Assembly: GCA_003731675.1 (NCBI GenBank)
Contig: RCNQ01000344.1
Coordinates: forward strand, 1-5,910
From: Bacteroidetes/Chlorobi group bacterium ChocPot_Mid
Lineage (GTDB): Bacteria > Bacteroidota > Ignavibacteria > Kapaibacteriales > UBA2268
DNA: 5,910 nucleotides
Direction: 5' to 3'
The translations under genes were made by a program, and so were the position numbers. Position 1 is the first letter of the stretch, and each line of letters starts with the position of its first letter. Below, in pieces: positions 1-5,648 of the stretch. The notes below the pieces were generated by a model. That model was not told where the DNA came from and ran no database searches. It worked only from the letters and a program-made list of their open reading frames with translations.

Positions 1-206
1 ATTGTCGCTCCTTCGAAGTCAACACCTTTTGCATTTTTTATTGCTTCGACTTCAGCATGAGGACCACCAAATTTCTTGTGCCATCCTTCACTGATAACTT
101 TTCCACTCTTCAAAATAACAGCACCAACTCTTGGATTCGGACTGACAAATCCGGTTCCTTTTTGAGCTAATTCAATTGCTCTTGCCATTGCTTCAAGTTC
201 TGTCAT
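1..206 (-). CDS. ribD: Riboflavin biosynthesis protein RibD, N-terminal fragment (deaminase domain)
   Basis: The gene runs off the left edge; 68 complete codons are present. RibD carries out deamination of the pyrimidine intermediate and then reduction of its ribose side chain in riboflavin (FMN/FAD precursor) synthesis, in the cytoplasm. Visible here is the start of the cytidine-deaminase-like domain: the conserved SPNPRVGAVI stretch (about residues 22-31), EGWH (40-43) and GGPHAEVEA (47-55). In the last, His50 is the expected zinc ligand and Glu52 the expected proton-shuttle residue. The downstream PCxxxGxxPPC zinc motif and the reductase domain lie outside the window. The ATG at 206-204 overlaps the TGA of the upstream lipoprotein gene (ATGA), suggesting translational coupling; no Shine-Dalgarno sequence is visible. 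Met7 is an alternative start. A deaminase-only protein cannot be excluded because the C-terminus is missing. Confidence 0.9.
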   Translation of the reverse strand, partial: MTELEAMARAIELAQKGTGFVSPNPRVGAVILKSGKVISEGWHKKFGGPHAEVEAIKNAKGVDFEGAT

Positions 207-1012
207 TTTGTTTCAACAGGTATTTGTATTTCAGTAATATATGGCTTTGGTTTAGCAGGAATCATCATTTTAATTGTGTATTCTCCGGTTGGAACACGGC
301 TACCATTATTGTTCCGATAATCCCAAGAATACTGATAGATATACGAATCACCTAAGTTTTGAGGTTCGACAGGCATTATTAACTGCATAAATGCCTTTCC
401 TTCCTGTGAATTATATACAGGTTTGTTTTTGCTATTCAGAACTTCAATTCTAATGGTTTCTGAATTCGGAATGTATTCTTCAACTAATCGTTTACGAACA
501 GCAAAAACACCCAAGTCAATTATTTTTTCATCAATATTTTCGATTATTGGATATAAAGCTAATGCAGGTTCTGTTTCGGAATAAAGAATTTTATTTAATT
601 TTTGGGTATAAGTCATATCCCAATTATTTCCAACCAAATTACATTTACAGCTTAATTTTTCAAAATCTTTTCTCTTAAAATCTCTAATTACCAGTTTCCC
701 GAAATAAATAACGTTAAATCCTTTAACAGGTTTACCTAATAAAGCTAATGAATTAATTGACGATGAATCAATCACTTGATTGCTATCATCTAATACTTCA
801 ATCTTCAAAAATTTAATTAAATCCAGTTTTTGCTTTTCTTCATTTGAAATTGAATTAATTACCAATATAAAATTAAATATCAGATTATTTGAATCAACAA
901 GAAGGTTAATTTCTGGTTTGAAATTAACCTTTAACTTGTCAATTTTTATTGTTTGCTTTGTCGAACAGGCAAAACACAAAATAATCAATCCCAACAAAAT
1001 TATTCTTTTCAT
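203..1012 (-). CDS. Putative lipoprotein with C-terminal BsuPI-like domain
   Basis: This is a 269-residue protein of unknown role. It starts with a short hydrophobic signal (residues 4-15) ending in CFAC-S, so Cys16 is the likely lipidated residue. The lipobox is imperfect because Cys rather than Leu sits at -3. The C-terminal part (about 185-265) matches the pattern of the BsuPI family (named after a Bacillus intracellular proteinase inhibitor): a strand ending KPVYNS, then GKAFMQL, then Trp230-Asp231 followed by NNNG and VPTGEY (240-245). The middle region, about 35-115, may be a second, diverged beta-sandwich, but this is weak. Cys122 and Cys124 form a CKC pair. The same WD..N..G..VP.G.Y pattern occurs in FlgD-type Ig domains, so the fold is surer than the family. 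Most BsuPI-domain proteins are not proven inhibitors. It starts 47 bases after etfA and its TGA overlaps the ribD ATG, so it is probably co-transcribed with both. Confidence 0.8.
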   Translation of the reverse strand: MKRIILLGLIILCFACSTKQTIKIDKLKVNFKPEINLLVDSNNLIFNFILVINSISNEEKQKLDLIKFLKIEVLDDSNQVIDSSSINSLALLGKPVKGFNVIYFGKLVIRDFKRKDFEKLSCKCNLVGNNWDMTYTQKLNKILYSETEPALALYPIIENIDEKIIDLGVFAVRKRLVEEYIPNSETIRIEVLNSKNKPVYNSQEGKAFMQLIMPVEPQNLGDSYIYQYSWDYRNNNGSRVPTGEYTIKMMIPAKPKPYITEIQIPVETK

Positions 1013-1040
1013 TGTTTTATCAAAAATGAAAATTTTTATT

Positions 1041-1075
1041 AATTGCCAATTGTCAATTCTTAATTCAAAATTGAC
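1041..1075. repeat. Five tandem AATTNNN heptads across the etfA stop codon
   Basis: On the plus strand the segment reads as five consecutive 7-base units each starting AATT: AATTGCC, AATTGTC, AATTCTT, AATTCAA, AATTGAC. They fill much of the etfA-lipoprotein gap and enter the coding sequence, supplying the final etfA codons (SILN and stop). Only AATT is invariant; the three variable bases differ between units. Two similar units (AATTGTT, AATTAAT at 2054-2067) sit in the etfB-etfA gap. Confidence 0.6.
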
Positions 1076-2034
1076 TTAATCTTCTCATTCAGCTTAGGTA
1101 ACACATCAAATAAATCTCCGACGATTCCATAGTCTGTAACTTTGAAAATCGGTGCGTCTTTGTCTTTATTTATCGCAACTATTGTCTTTGATGTTGACAT
1201 TCCCGCTAAATGCTGAACAGCTCCCGATATTCCACAAGCTATATATAAAGAAGGAGAAACCGTTTTTCCGGTTTGTCCTACCTGCTCGGCATGTGGTCGC
1301 CATCCGGCATCAACTACTGCACGGGAAGCACCGACAGCTCCACCAAGTGTATTAGCCAATGTTTCAATCAAATGATAATTCTCCGGTCCTTTAATTCCTC
1401 TTCCTCCGGAAACTATTACATCTGCTTCGAGCACATCCAGTTTGCCTTCGTTTTTCATTACATTTATGACTATATCCTTGAAGTCTTTATCTGTCAACTC
1501 AGGAGAGAAATCATTAATTTCACAATTTACAACTGTATCTGATTTACTCGAAGTAAAAACATTCGGTCTTAATGAAAAAACTTTGTTCTCAGAATCAATC
1601 TTTGCTGTTATCATTGATTTACCTGCATAAACTGGCTTAGATGCAACAATATTCCCGTCTGAAAATTCGAGACCAACACAATCACAAATATAACCTGCCT
1701 CCATTTTTACTGCTACTCTCGGTGCTATCTCCATCCCAGCAGCATTACCTGCGAAAATTACTACATCAGCATCTTCGGATTTCGCTACCTGATATGCAAC
1801 ATTTGAAAACCCCATTATACTTGTCTTCTCAAGCAATGTATGCTTTGCATTGATAATCTTAGCTAATCCATACTCACCGGCAACTTTTATTGCATTAGGA
1901 TTTCCATTAATTATTACTCCAACAATTGGTATATTCCCATTAGACGCAATTGTTCTTGCTGCTGTTATTACTTCCAAAGAAGTTCTTTTTAAACTTTCTT
2001 TTTGTTGTTCAAGATATACTAATATTTTCTTCAT
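1060..2034 (-). CDS. etfA: Electron transfer flavoprotein, alpha subunit
   Basis: The alpha subunit of the cytoplasmic ETF heterodimer carries the redox-active FAD and passes electrons from dehydrogenases such as acyl-CoA dehydrogenases onward, usually to ETF:quinone oxidoreductase. The protein is 324 residues, close to the human subunit (333). The N-terminal Rossmann-like domain covers about 1-190. The C-terminal FAD domain shows SGGRG (209-213), VGASRAVVDAGW (234-245), QVGQTGKTVSP (251-261), GISGAVQH (268-275), AINKDKDAPIF (287-297) and DYGIVGD (301-307). Arg238, Thr255, His275, Asn289 and Asp307 align by motif with human FAD-contact residues R249, T266, H286, N300 and D318. There is no N-terminal ferredoxin-like extension. 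The ATG has an AAGGTG Shine-Dalgarno five bases upstream (2045-2040). It follows etfB by 32 bases. Confidence 0.97.
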   Translation of the reverse strand: MKKILVYLEQQKESLKRTSLEVITAARTIASNGNIPIVGVIINGNPNAIKVAGEYGLAKIINAKHTLLEKTSIMGFSNVAYQVAKSEDADVVIFAGNAAGMEIAPRVAVKMEAGYICDCVGLEFSDGNIVASKPVYAGKSMITAKIDSENKVFSLRPNVFTSSKSDTVVNCEINDFSPELTDKDFKDIVINVMKNEGKLDVLEADVIVSGGRGIKGPENYHLIETLANTLGGAVGASRAVVDAGWRPHAEQVGQTGKTVSPSLYIACGISGAVQHLAGMSTSKTIVAINKDKDAPIFKVTDYGIVGDLFDVLPKLNEKIKSILN

Positions 2035-2039
2035 TTTCT

Positions 2040-2045
2040 CACCTT
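2040..2045 (-). promoter_or_regulatory. Ribosome binding site of etfA
   Basis: AAGGTG on the minus strand lies five bases before the etfA ATG at 2034-2032. It supports this start and shows that etfA can be initiated independently of etfB. Confidence 0.7.
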
Positions 2046-2066
2046 ATCGTTTTAATTGTTAATTAA

Positions 2067-2813
2067 TTAAATAACTTTTGCTTCTTCGTGCAACAATTTT
2101 ACCAATTCATCTATATCCGAATCCTCAGCTCCTAATATCTTACCCACCCTCTTCTTCGATGGCATTGACATACCAAGAATTGTTACCTTATTTTGTGTCT
2201 CGATAGGAACTATTTCTTCAATCGGCTTTGATTTTGCTTTCATAATATCCGGTAATTTCGGGTAGCGTGGGTCATTCAAACCCTTTTGGCAACTTATTAA
2301 ACACGGTAATGATGCCTCAACAACCTCTTTACCTCCCTCGATATCTTTTTCCGCTGTAGCTTTACCATTTTCTATTGTTAATTTCGATACAACGGAAATT
2401 GATGGCAAACCAAGTAACTCTCCTAAAGCTGATGCCATCTGACGTGAATCATAATCAACACTCTGCCTCCCCAGTAAAATCAAATCAGGCGATATCCCCT
2501 TTGCATACTCAGCCAGATTCTTAGCTACATAAAACGAATCATCGGGCTCCTTACCTTTAACCAAAACAGCTTTGTCAACTCCCATTGCAAGAGCAGTCCG
2601 CAACACATCTTTTGATGCTTCCGTCCCTACTACTATTGCCGTGACTGTCCCGCCATTCTTTTCTCTTAACCTAAGCCCTTCTTCAATGGCAAACTCATCA
2701 TAAGGATTTACAACAAATTTAATTCCCTGTGTATCAATATTTTTCCCGTCAGAGCCAACCAAAATCCTTGAAGCTGTGTCAGGAACACGTGAAATACATA
2801 CTAAAATATTCAT
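2067..2813 (-). CDS. etfB: Electron transfer flavoprotein, beta subunit
   Basis: This is the beta subunit of ETF; in canonical ETFs it binds AMP and carries the loop that docks onto the partner dehydrogenase. The protein is 248 residues from the ATG at 2813. Numbered from that ATG, it shows VNPYDEFAIEEGLRLREK (35-52), GTEASKDVLRTALAMGVDKAV (63-83, the nucleotide-binding helix region), GRQSVDYDSRQMA (115-127) and LNDPRYPKLPDIMKAKSK (179-196). The last is the recognition-loop segment; Leu187 matches human Leu195, which anchors ETF to acyl-CoA dehydrogenases. An in-frame TTG at 2816 is only two bases from the GGAG and is an unlikely start; ATG at 2813 is five bases from AGGAG. It is first of the etfB-etfA pair. 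The docking Leu favours a canonical electron carrier for beta-oxidation or amino-acid breakdown. A bifurcating type is less likely but was not tested by alignment. Confidence 0.96.
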   Translation of the reverse strand: MNILVCISRVPDTASRILVGSDGKNIDTQGIKFVVNPYDEFAIEEGLRLREKNGGTVTAIVVGTEASKDVLRTALAMGVDKAVLVKGKEPDDSFYVAKNLAEYAKGISPDLILLGRQSVDYDSRQMASALGELLGLPSISVVSKLTIENGKATAEKDIEGGKEVVEASLPCLISCQKGLNDPRYPKLPDIMKAKSKPIEEIVPIETQNKVTILGMSMPSKKRVGKILGAEDSDIDELVKLLHEEAKVI

Positions 2814-2818
2814 CAATT

Positions 2819-2823
2819 CTCCT
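2819..2823 (-). promoter_or_regulatory. Ribosome binding site that fixes the etfB start
   Basis: AGGAG (within AAAAGGAGA) on the minus strand is five bases before the ATG at 2813-2811 and only two before the alternative TTG at 2816-2814. It therefore decides for the ATG. Confidence 0.8.
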
Positions 2824-2879
2824 TTTAATTTGTATAAAATTTATATTCATTAAATATACTATTCATTTTTTCAGAACTT

Positions 2880-2902
2880 CAAATATATGAAATTTTAACA
2901 AA
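2880..2902 (-). promoter_or_regulatory. Weak Bacteroidota-type promoter candidate for etfBA
   Basis: On the minus strand TATATTTG (2887-2880) matches the -7 consensus TAnnTTTG known for Bacteroidota, about 66 bases before the etfB ATG. A TTTG lies upstream at 2902-2899, but the spacing is only 11 bases, shorter than the roughly 17-20 expected for the -33 box. The rest of the 2814-2955 spacer is AT-rich and holds no strong hairpin. A promoter is expected in this 142-base gap, but its exact site is uncertain. Confidence 0.25.
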
Positions 2903-2955
2903 TTAAAATATTCGGTAAGTGAAATATTATTTAAAAAAGTTAATTTCTGCGACAA

Positions 2956-3855
2956 CTATCTTTTCGTATCTACTACGATTCCGAACCGTGCAGATTGAAC
3001 ATATTGAGTTTTGCTTGCTATTTTTTCATCGTAGGACAGGTCAATTTTGAAAAGGATTGCAAGATAGCCCCATATAGAAAACTTAAATTCGTTTTGCATG
3101 GTTACGACACATTTTGTCATGTCGTCAAATGTGGTGAATAAGTCGAGAATTCCTTTGTAATCGCAGGTGGGAATTAGCTTAACTCTCGCTTCCGATTTCC
3201 ATTGAATACCGGAATCGGGCTTCCATCTCTCTTTTATTTCAGGTGTTTTTCTGTCGTCAGTCATTTGTGTGAAGTCGTGAGCACGGATTTGCTTCAGGGA
3301 AATACCAAGGCGTGAAGTGATGACTTTTTCGGTGTCTGTGAGCGAGTATTCAAAGCCCCATGTTTGCTGTGCCGTTACAGGGTCCCAAAACTTTGCAGTC
3401 ATTTGAAGCTCCTTGTTGGCAACGATAAAAGAAGGTACAATCTGTGTGAAAAAAGAAGCCGAGAAAAAAGGGTCGAGCTTCCAGCCCAAAGGTTCGACCA
3501 GTACGGCTTCGCTACCGAAAATGTTGTCGGTAGGGAGGAAGTAGTCGTATTTGTTTTTCTTGTCGTTTTTGTAAAGAACTCCTGAGGCAAAATAAAAGCG
3601 GAAGCGTAACAATAAGCTGTCGTTCTTCATGTTTTCTGAAAAGTCAAAGCTGGCGCTTTTGCGGAAATCCCAAGCGGAATTCCAATCGAAAGACACCACT
3701 TCACCTTGCTTCCAATCGTTCACAGCGGTCTGTGAAACAGCCATTGATATCCGCAAGTCGTAAGGATGCAAAGTAACCTTTTGTGCATTGACTTCAATAT
3801 TAGAAAAAGCAATAACAAATAATAAAATTATTATATGAATAATAAAATTCCTCAT
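2956..3855 (-). CDS. Secreted DUF3078-like protein, probable outer-membrane beta-barrel
   Basis: The 299-residue protein has a classical signal peptide: a hydrophobic core about 4-18 and VNA before Gln25 as the cleavage site. The mature part resembles the DUF3078 family common in Bacteroidota. It starts with a strand followed by AVNDWKQGEVVSFDW (44-58; compare the family's NW..GG motif), then alternating amphipathic segments, FFTQIVPSF (135-143), FWDPVTAQ (156-163), SRLGISLKQ (181-189), SGIQWKSEA (215-223), and a final IDLSYDEK-type strand (271-278). Family function is unknown; an outer-membrane location is inferred from the strand pattern. No Shine-Dalgarno is visible before the ATG. The gene follows the thioredoxin/propeller gene by 34 bases. 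Its first ten or so codons lie in the 53-bp repeat that recurs at 5591-5643. After the signal-peptide region the base composition turns clearly richer in GC than in the upstream gene. Family assignment is from pattern memory only. Confidence 0.8.
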   Translation of the reverse strand: MRNFIIHIIILLFVIAFSNIEVNAQKVTLHPYDLRISMAVSQTAVNDWKQGEVVSFDWNSAWDFRKSASFDFSENMKNDSLLLRFRFYFASGVLYKNDKKNKYDYFLPTDNIFGSEAVLVEPLGWKLDPFFSASFFTQIVPSFIVANKELQMTAKFWDPVTAQQTWGFEYSLTDTEKVITSRLGISLKQIRAHDFTQMTDDRKTPEIKERWKPDSGIQWKSEARVKLIPTCDYKGILDLFTTFDDMTKCVVTMQNEFKFSIWGYLAILFKIDLSYDEKIASKTQYVQSARFGIVVDTKR

Positions 3856-3876
3856 AAAATTATAAATAATACTTTT
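3824..3876. repeat. 53-bp direct repeat, copy A (start of the DUF3078-like gene)
   Basis: This copy matches 5591-5643 base for base at an offset of 1767, with four mismatches (positions 3827, 3835, 3864, 3871). A 28-base core (3836-3863) is identical. It covers the start codon, about the first ten codons of the DUF3078-like gene and 21 bases before the ATG. It begins 14 bases after the stop of the thioredoxin/propeller gene. Confidence 0.9.
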
Positions 3877-3889
3877 AAGTTGAGATAAT

Positions 3890-5428
3890 TTATGGCTTAA
3901 ATTTGTATTTTACTATTTCAAGATTTTTATTATTTAATTCTGTTGTGTAAATATTAGAATCATTAAAATAAAATGGAATGCAATGACCCGGCATAAGAAT
4001 TGGTTCATCTGTTAATCGTTTTCCTGTCGAATCAAAAATAGCAATATAAACTTCTCTTTTAATTTCTTCAGATAAATAATCATAAACACCTTCTGGATAT
4101 GTCTCGTTCCTATAACAGACAAGAATATAGTCATTATTTTTATCATAAAAAATTGAAATTGTTTTTGAAATTGAATTCTTAATATTTGCGGCATCCTCAG
4201 AGCTAAGGTTGTCACGAAAGTCCATATTTATTTTTCTAAAATTTTTACCTAAGTCAATAGGTATTGATTTGATTAATTGATTCTTTTCGTTCCAGAATTC
4301 TAGAATATTTGTGAATTGCTGTAAAGTAATTAAATCATCATTTTTACCTAAAACAGCAGCAACATTGAACCACTTAGAAATTTTAAATTTATGATAAATT
4401 TCAGCTGGTTTGCCAAATTTATCAATAATCTTACCGGATGTATCATATAAGAAATATACTTTATCTTCATCAGTTAATAAAGTATTAGAATCTGAACCTT
4501 TTTGCGTAAAATATAATAAAAATTTATTTTTTCCTGTCAAAAAATAATGTAAGAAACTAAAAGTAGTACTCTTATTTACAAGAGGTGTTTCTAAAACAAT
4601 AGCATCACTGAGACTGTCACTTATTAAATAATATTTATGATAAATCATTCGTCCAGGTTTGCTTGAAGACGAATAAAGAAAAACTATACTATCTTGAACA
4701 AACCAAAAAAGATTATCTGTAGCCATATAACACTCATAATTGCTGTGTGATTTTTCGTCAACTATTTTATATACTTTTCCTATTGAATCCACCAATAATA
4801 ATTCACACCCTCTTTGATTCATTATTATAAATCTGTTATGAGATTTATCATATAAAGCTGAATGATACATCCCAGAGAATACAGGTAGTCCTTCTTGATA
4901 TACTTTTAATCTTTCCAATTCCAATAAATATTTATTAGCATTTATTTTAATGTCGGATTTATATTCTTTAATGTATTCTCTTATCTTTAATGTATTTAAT
5001 TTTCTACCTCCAGCTTTGCCAACATCAATTACTTTTCCTGAATTATCAAGAATAAACATAGCTGGAATCTGTTTTACCTTATAAAATGACTTGTAAACAC
5101 CATACTCATCACCTATAACTTTACATCTCCAATTATTTTGAGTTTTGATCTGTTTAACTTCGTTACAGTCAGCAAGGTTTAAAAATATAATAAATTCTAA
5201 ATTTTCACCAAAAAGGTTATTCATTATAGTTGTGATATTTTCGTTATATATCTTACAAACACCACCATCTGTAAAAATATAAATTCGTAAATCATATATA
5301 TTGTTTTTATCATTTACTTTAACTATATCCCCATTTTTATAGTCTGTATAATCTTCCAAATTTTCTTGTGCTAATGCAAATTCATAAAGAAAAAACATTA
5401 TAATAAAAACGTAAAATATTTTTCTCAT
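3890..5428 (-). CDS. Secreted thioredoxin-fold / beta-propeller protein lacking CXXC
   Basis: The 512-residue protein has a signal peptide: hydrophobic 4-16, ALA before Gln21. A thioredoxin-like domain spans about 47-155. It has a first strand RIYIFTD (48-54), a single cysteine in GGVC (Cys58) where CXXC is expected, and a cis-proline segment KQIPAMFILDNSGKVI (119-134) typical of TlpA/thioredoxin folds. Other cysteines in this domain (88, 102) are not at the active-site position, so ordinary disulfide exchange is unlikely. From about 185 on, repeated strand units such as LLLVDSIGKVYKI (210-222), VYFLYDTSGKIIDKFG (324-339), ILEFWNEKNQLIKSI (375-389) and YIAIFDSTGKRL (461-472) suggest a 6-bladed beta-propeller. 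I do not recognise a named family. The ATG has GGAG seven bases upstream (5439-5436). The gene is strongly AT-rich. It probably acts in the periplasm as a binding or scaffold protein; the role is inferred. Confidence 0.85.
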   Translation of the reverse strand: MRKIFYVFIIMFFLYEFALAQENLEDYTDYKNGDIVKVNDKNNIYDLRIYIFTDGGVCKIYNENITTIMNNLFGENLEFIIFLNLADCNEVKQIKTQNNWRCKVIGDEYGVYKSFYKVKQIPAMFILDNSGKVIDVGKAGGRKLNTLKIREYIKEYKSDIKINANKYLLELERLKVYQEGLPVFSGMYHSALYDKSHNRFIIMNQRGCELLLVDSIGKVYKIVDEKSHSNYECYMATDNLFWFVQDSIVFLYSSSSKPGRMIYHKYYLISDSLSDAIVLETPLVNKSTTFSFLHYFLTGKNKFLLYFTQKGSDSNTLLTDEDKVYFLYDTSGKIIDKFGKPAEIYHKFKISKWFNVAAVLGKNDDLITLQQFTNILEFWNEKNQLIKSIPIDLGKNFRKINMDFRDNLSSEDAANIKNSISKTISIFYDKNNDYILVCYRNETYPEGVYDYLSEEIKREVYIAIFDSTGKRLTDEPILMPGHCIPFYFNDSNIYTTELNNKNLEIVKYKFKP

Positions 5429-5435
5429 ATTTCTT

Positions 5436-5439
5436 CTCC
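5436..5439 (-). promoter_or_regulatory. Ribosome binding site of the thioredoxin/propeller gene
   Basis: GGAG (in TTGGAGAAG) on the minus strand is seven bases before the ATG at 5428-5426 and supports that start. Confidence 0.65.
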
Positions 5440-5481
5440 AAAAAATAATTAATAAATAATAAATTGATAAATTAATAAAAC

Positions 5482-5573
5482 ACTCTGCCGGGACAAACCA
5501 TTATTTCCTTGTTATAAAGTTACTCCTTTGTCAGTAAAGCAACTGCATAGCAATTCGCTAATGGCGGCAGAGT
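5482..5573. repeat. 92-bp element bounded by inverted repeats (MITE-like or structured RNA)
   Basis: ACTCTGCCG (5482-5490) is the exact reverse complement of CGGCAGAGT (5565-5573). Immediately inside, CCATTA (5498-5503) pairs with TAATGG (5559-5564), leaving a 7-base bulge (5491-5497) on one side only, so the outer stem has 15 pairs. The interior holds smaller hairpins: TTACT/AGTAA (5520-5524 with 5533-5537) and TAGC/GCTA (5548-5551 with 5557-5560). GCAACT (5539-5544) can also pair with AGTTGC (5578-5583) beyond the right arm, which would compete with or cross the outer stem. The element is visibly richer in GC than the AT-rich bases around it. On the minus strand the stem is followed by GTTTTATT, so it could also terminate transcription from the upstream gene. 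No clear target-site duplication is seen. Its class is unknown. Confidence 0.6.
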
Positions 5574-5622
5574 TCTTAGTTGCCTTTTCAAAATTTATTA
5601 TGTGAATAATAAAATTCCTCAT
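5512..5622 (-). pseudogene. Orphan copy of a gene start (36 codons, broken)
   Basis: Reading from ATG at 5622-5620, the first nine residues (MRNFIIHII) are identical to those of the DUF3078-like protein at 3855. The frame then runs into the inverted-repeat element and stops at 5514-5512 after 36 codons, with no signal-peptide core and no resemblance to the DUF3078-like protein. There is no Shine-Dalgarno. It is best read as a fossil gene start cut off by insertion or duplication rather than a working small gene. Confidence 0.4.
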
Positions 5623-5643
5623 AAAATTATTAATAATGCTTTT
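5591..5643. repeat. 53-bp direct repeat, copy B
   Basis: This is the second copy of the repeat at 3824-3876: 49 of 53 bases match, same orientation, 1767 bases apart. It lies five bases past the stop of the TlpA-like gene (5649) and contains the orphan ATG at 5622-5620. The two copies bracket the thioredoxin/propeller gene and the inverted-repeat element. Confidence 0.9.
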
Positions 5644-5648
5644 CTAAA

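Noticed and set aside
780..1079. Plus-strand reading frame of 99 codons opposite the lipoprotein gene
   Set aside because: It overlaps the start of a well-supported minus-strand lipoprotein gene and the etfA end, has no family features and no ribosome binding site; other plus-strand frames opposite etfA and the DUF3078-like gene fail for the same reasons.
1060..2813. Electron-bifurcating ETF (FixAB/CarDE type)
   Set aside because: No fix, nif, butyryl-CoA or caffeyl-CoA dehydrogenase genes are nearby, and the docking-loop leucine of canonical ETFs is present. Not fully excluded without alignment.
2814..2816. TTG as the start of etfB (one codon upstream of the ATG)
   Set aside because: It is only two bases from the GGAG; the ATG at 2813 has normal five-base spacing and gives the usual MxILVCIS start of the family.
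2920..2958. Terminator after the DUF3078-like gene (AGTT/AACT followed by a T run on the minus strand)
   Set aside because: The stem would be only four pairs with a large loop; too weak to call.
4012..4215. Minus-strand 67-codon frame inside the thioredoxin/propeller gene, and a similar 63-codon frame at 3399-3590
   Set aside because: They are out-of-frame shadows within longer genes that have signal peptides and recognisable domains.
5482..5573. Integron attC site
   Set aside because: I could not find the paired core sites (RYYYAAC and GTTRRRY) at the ends; the arms are ACTCTGCCG/CGGCAGAGT, and no gene-cassette layout is present.
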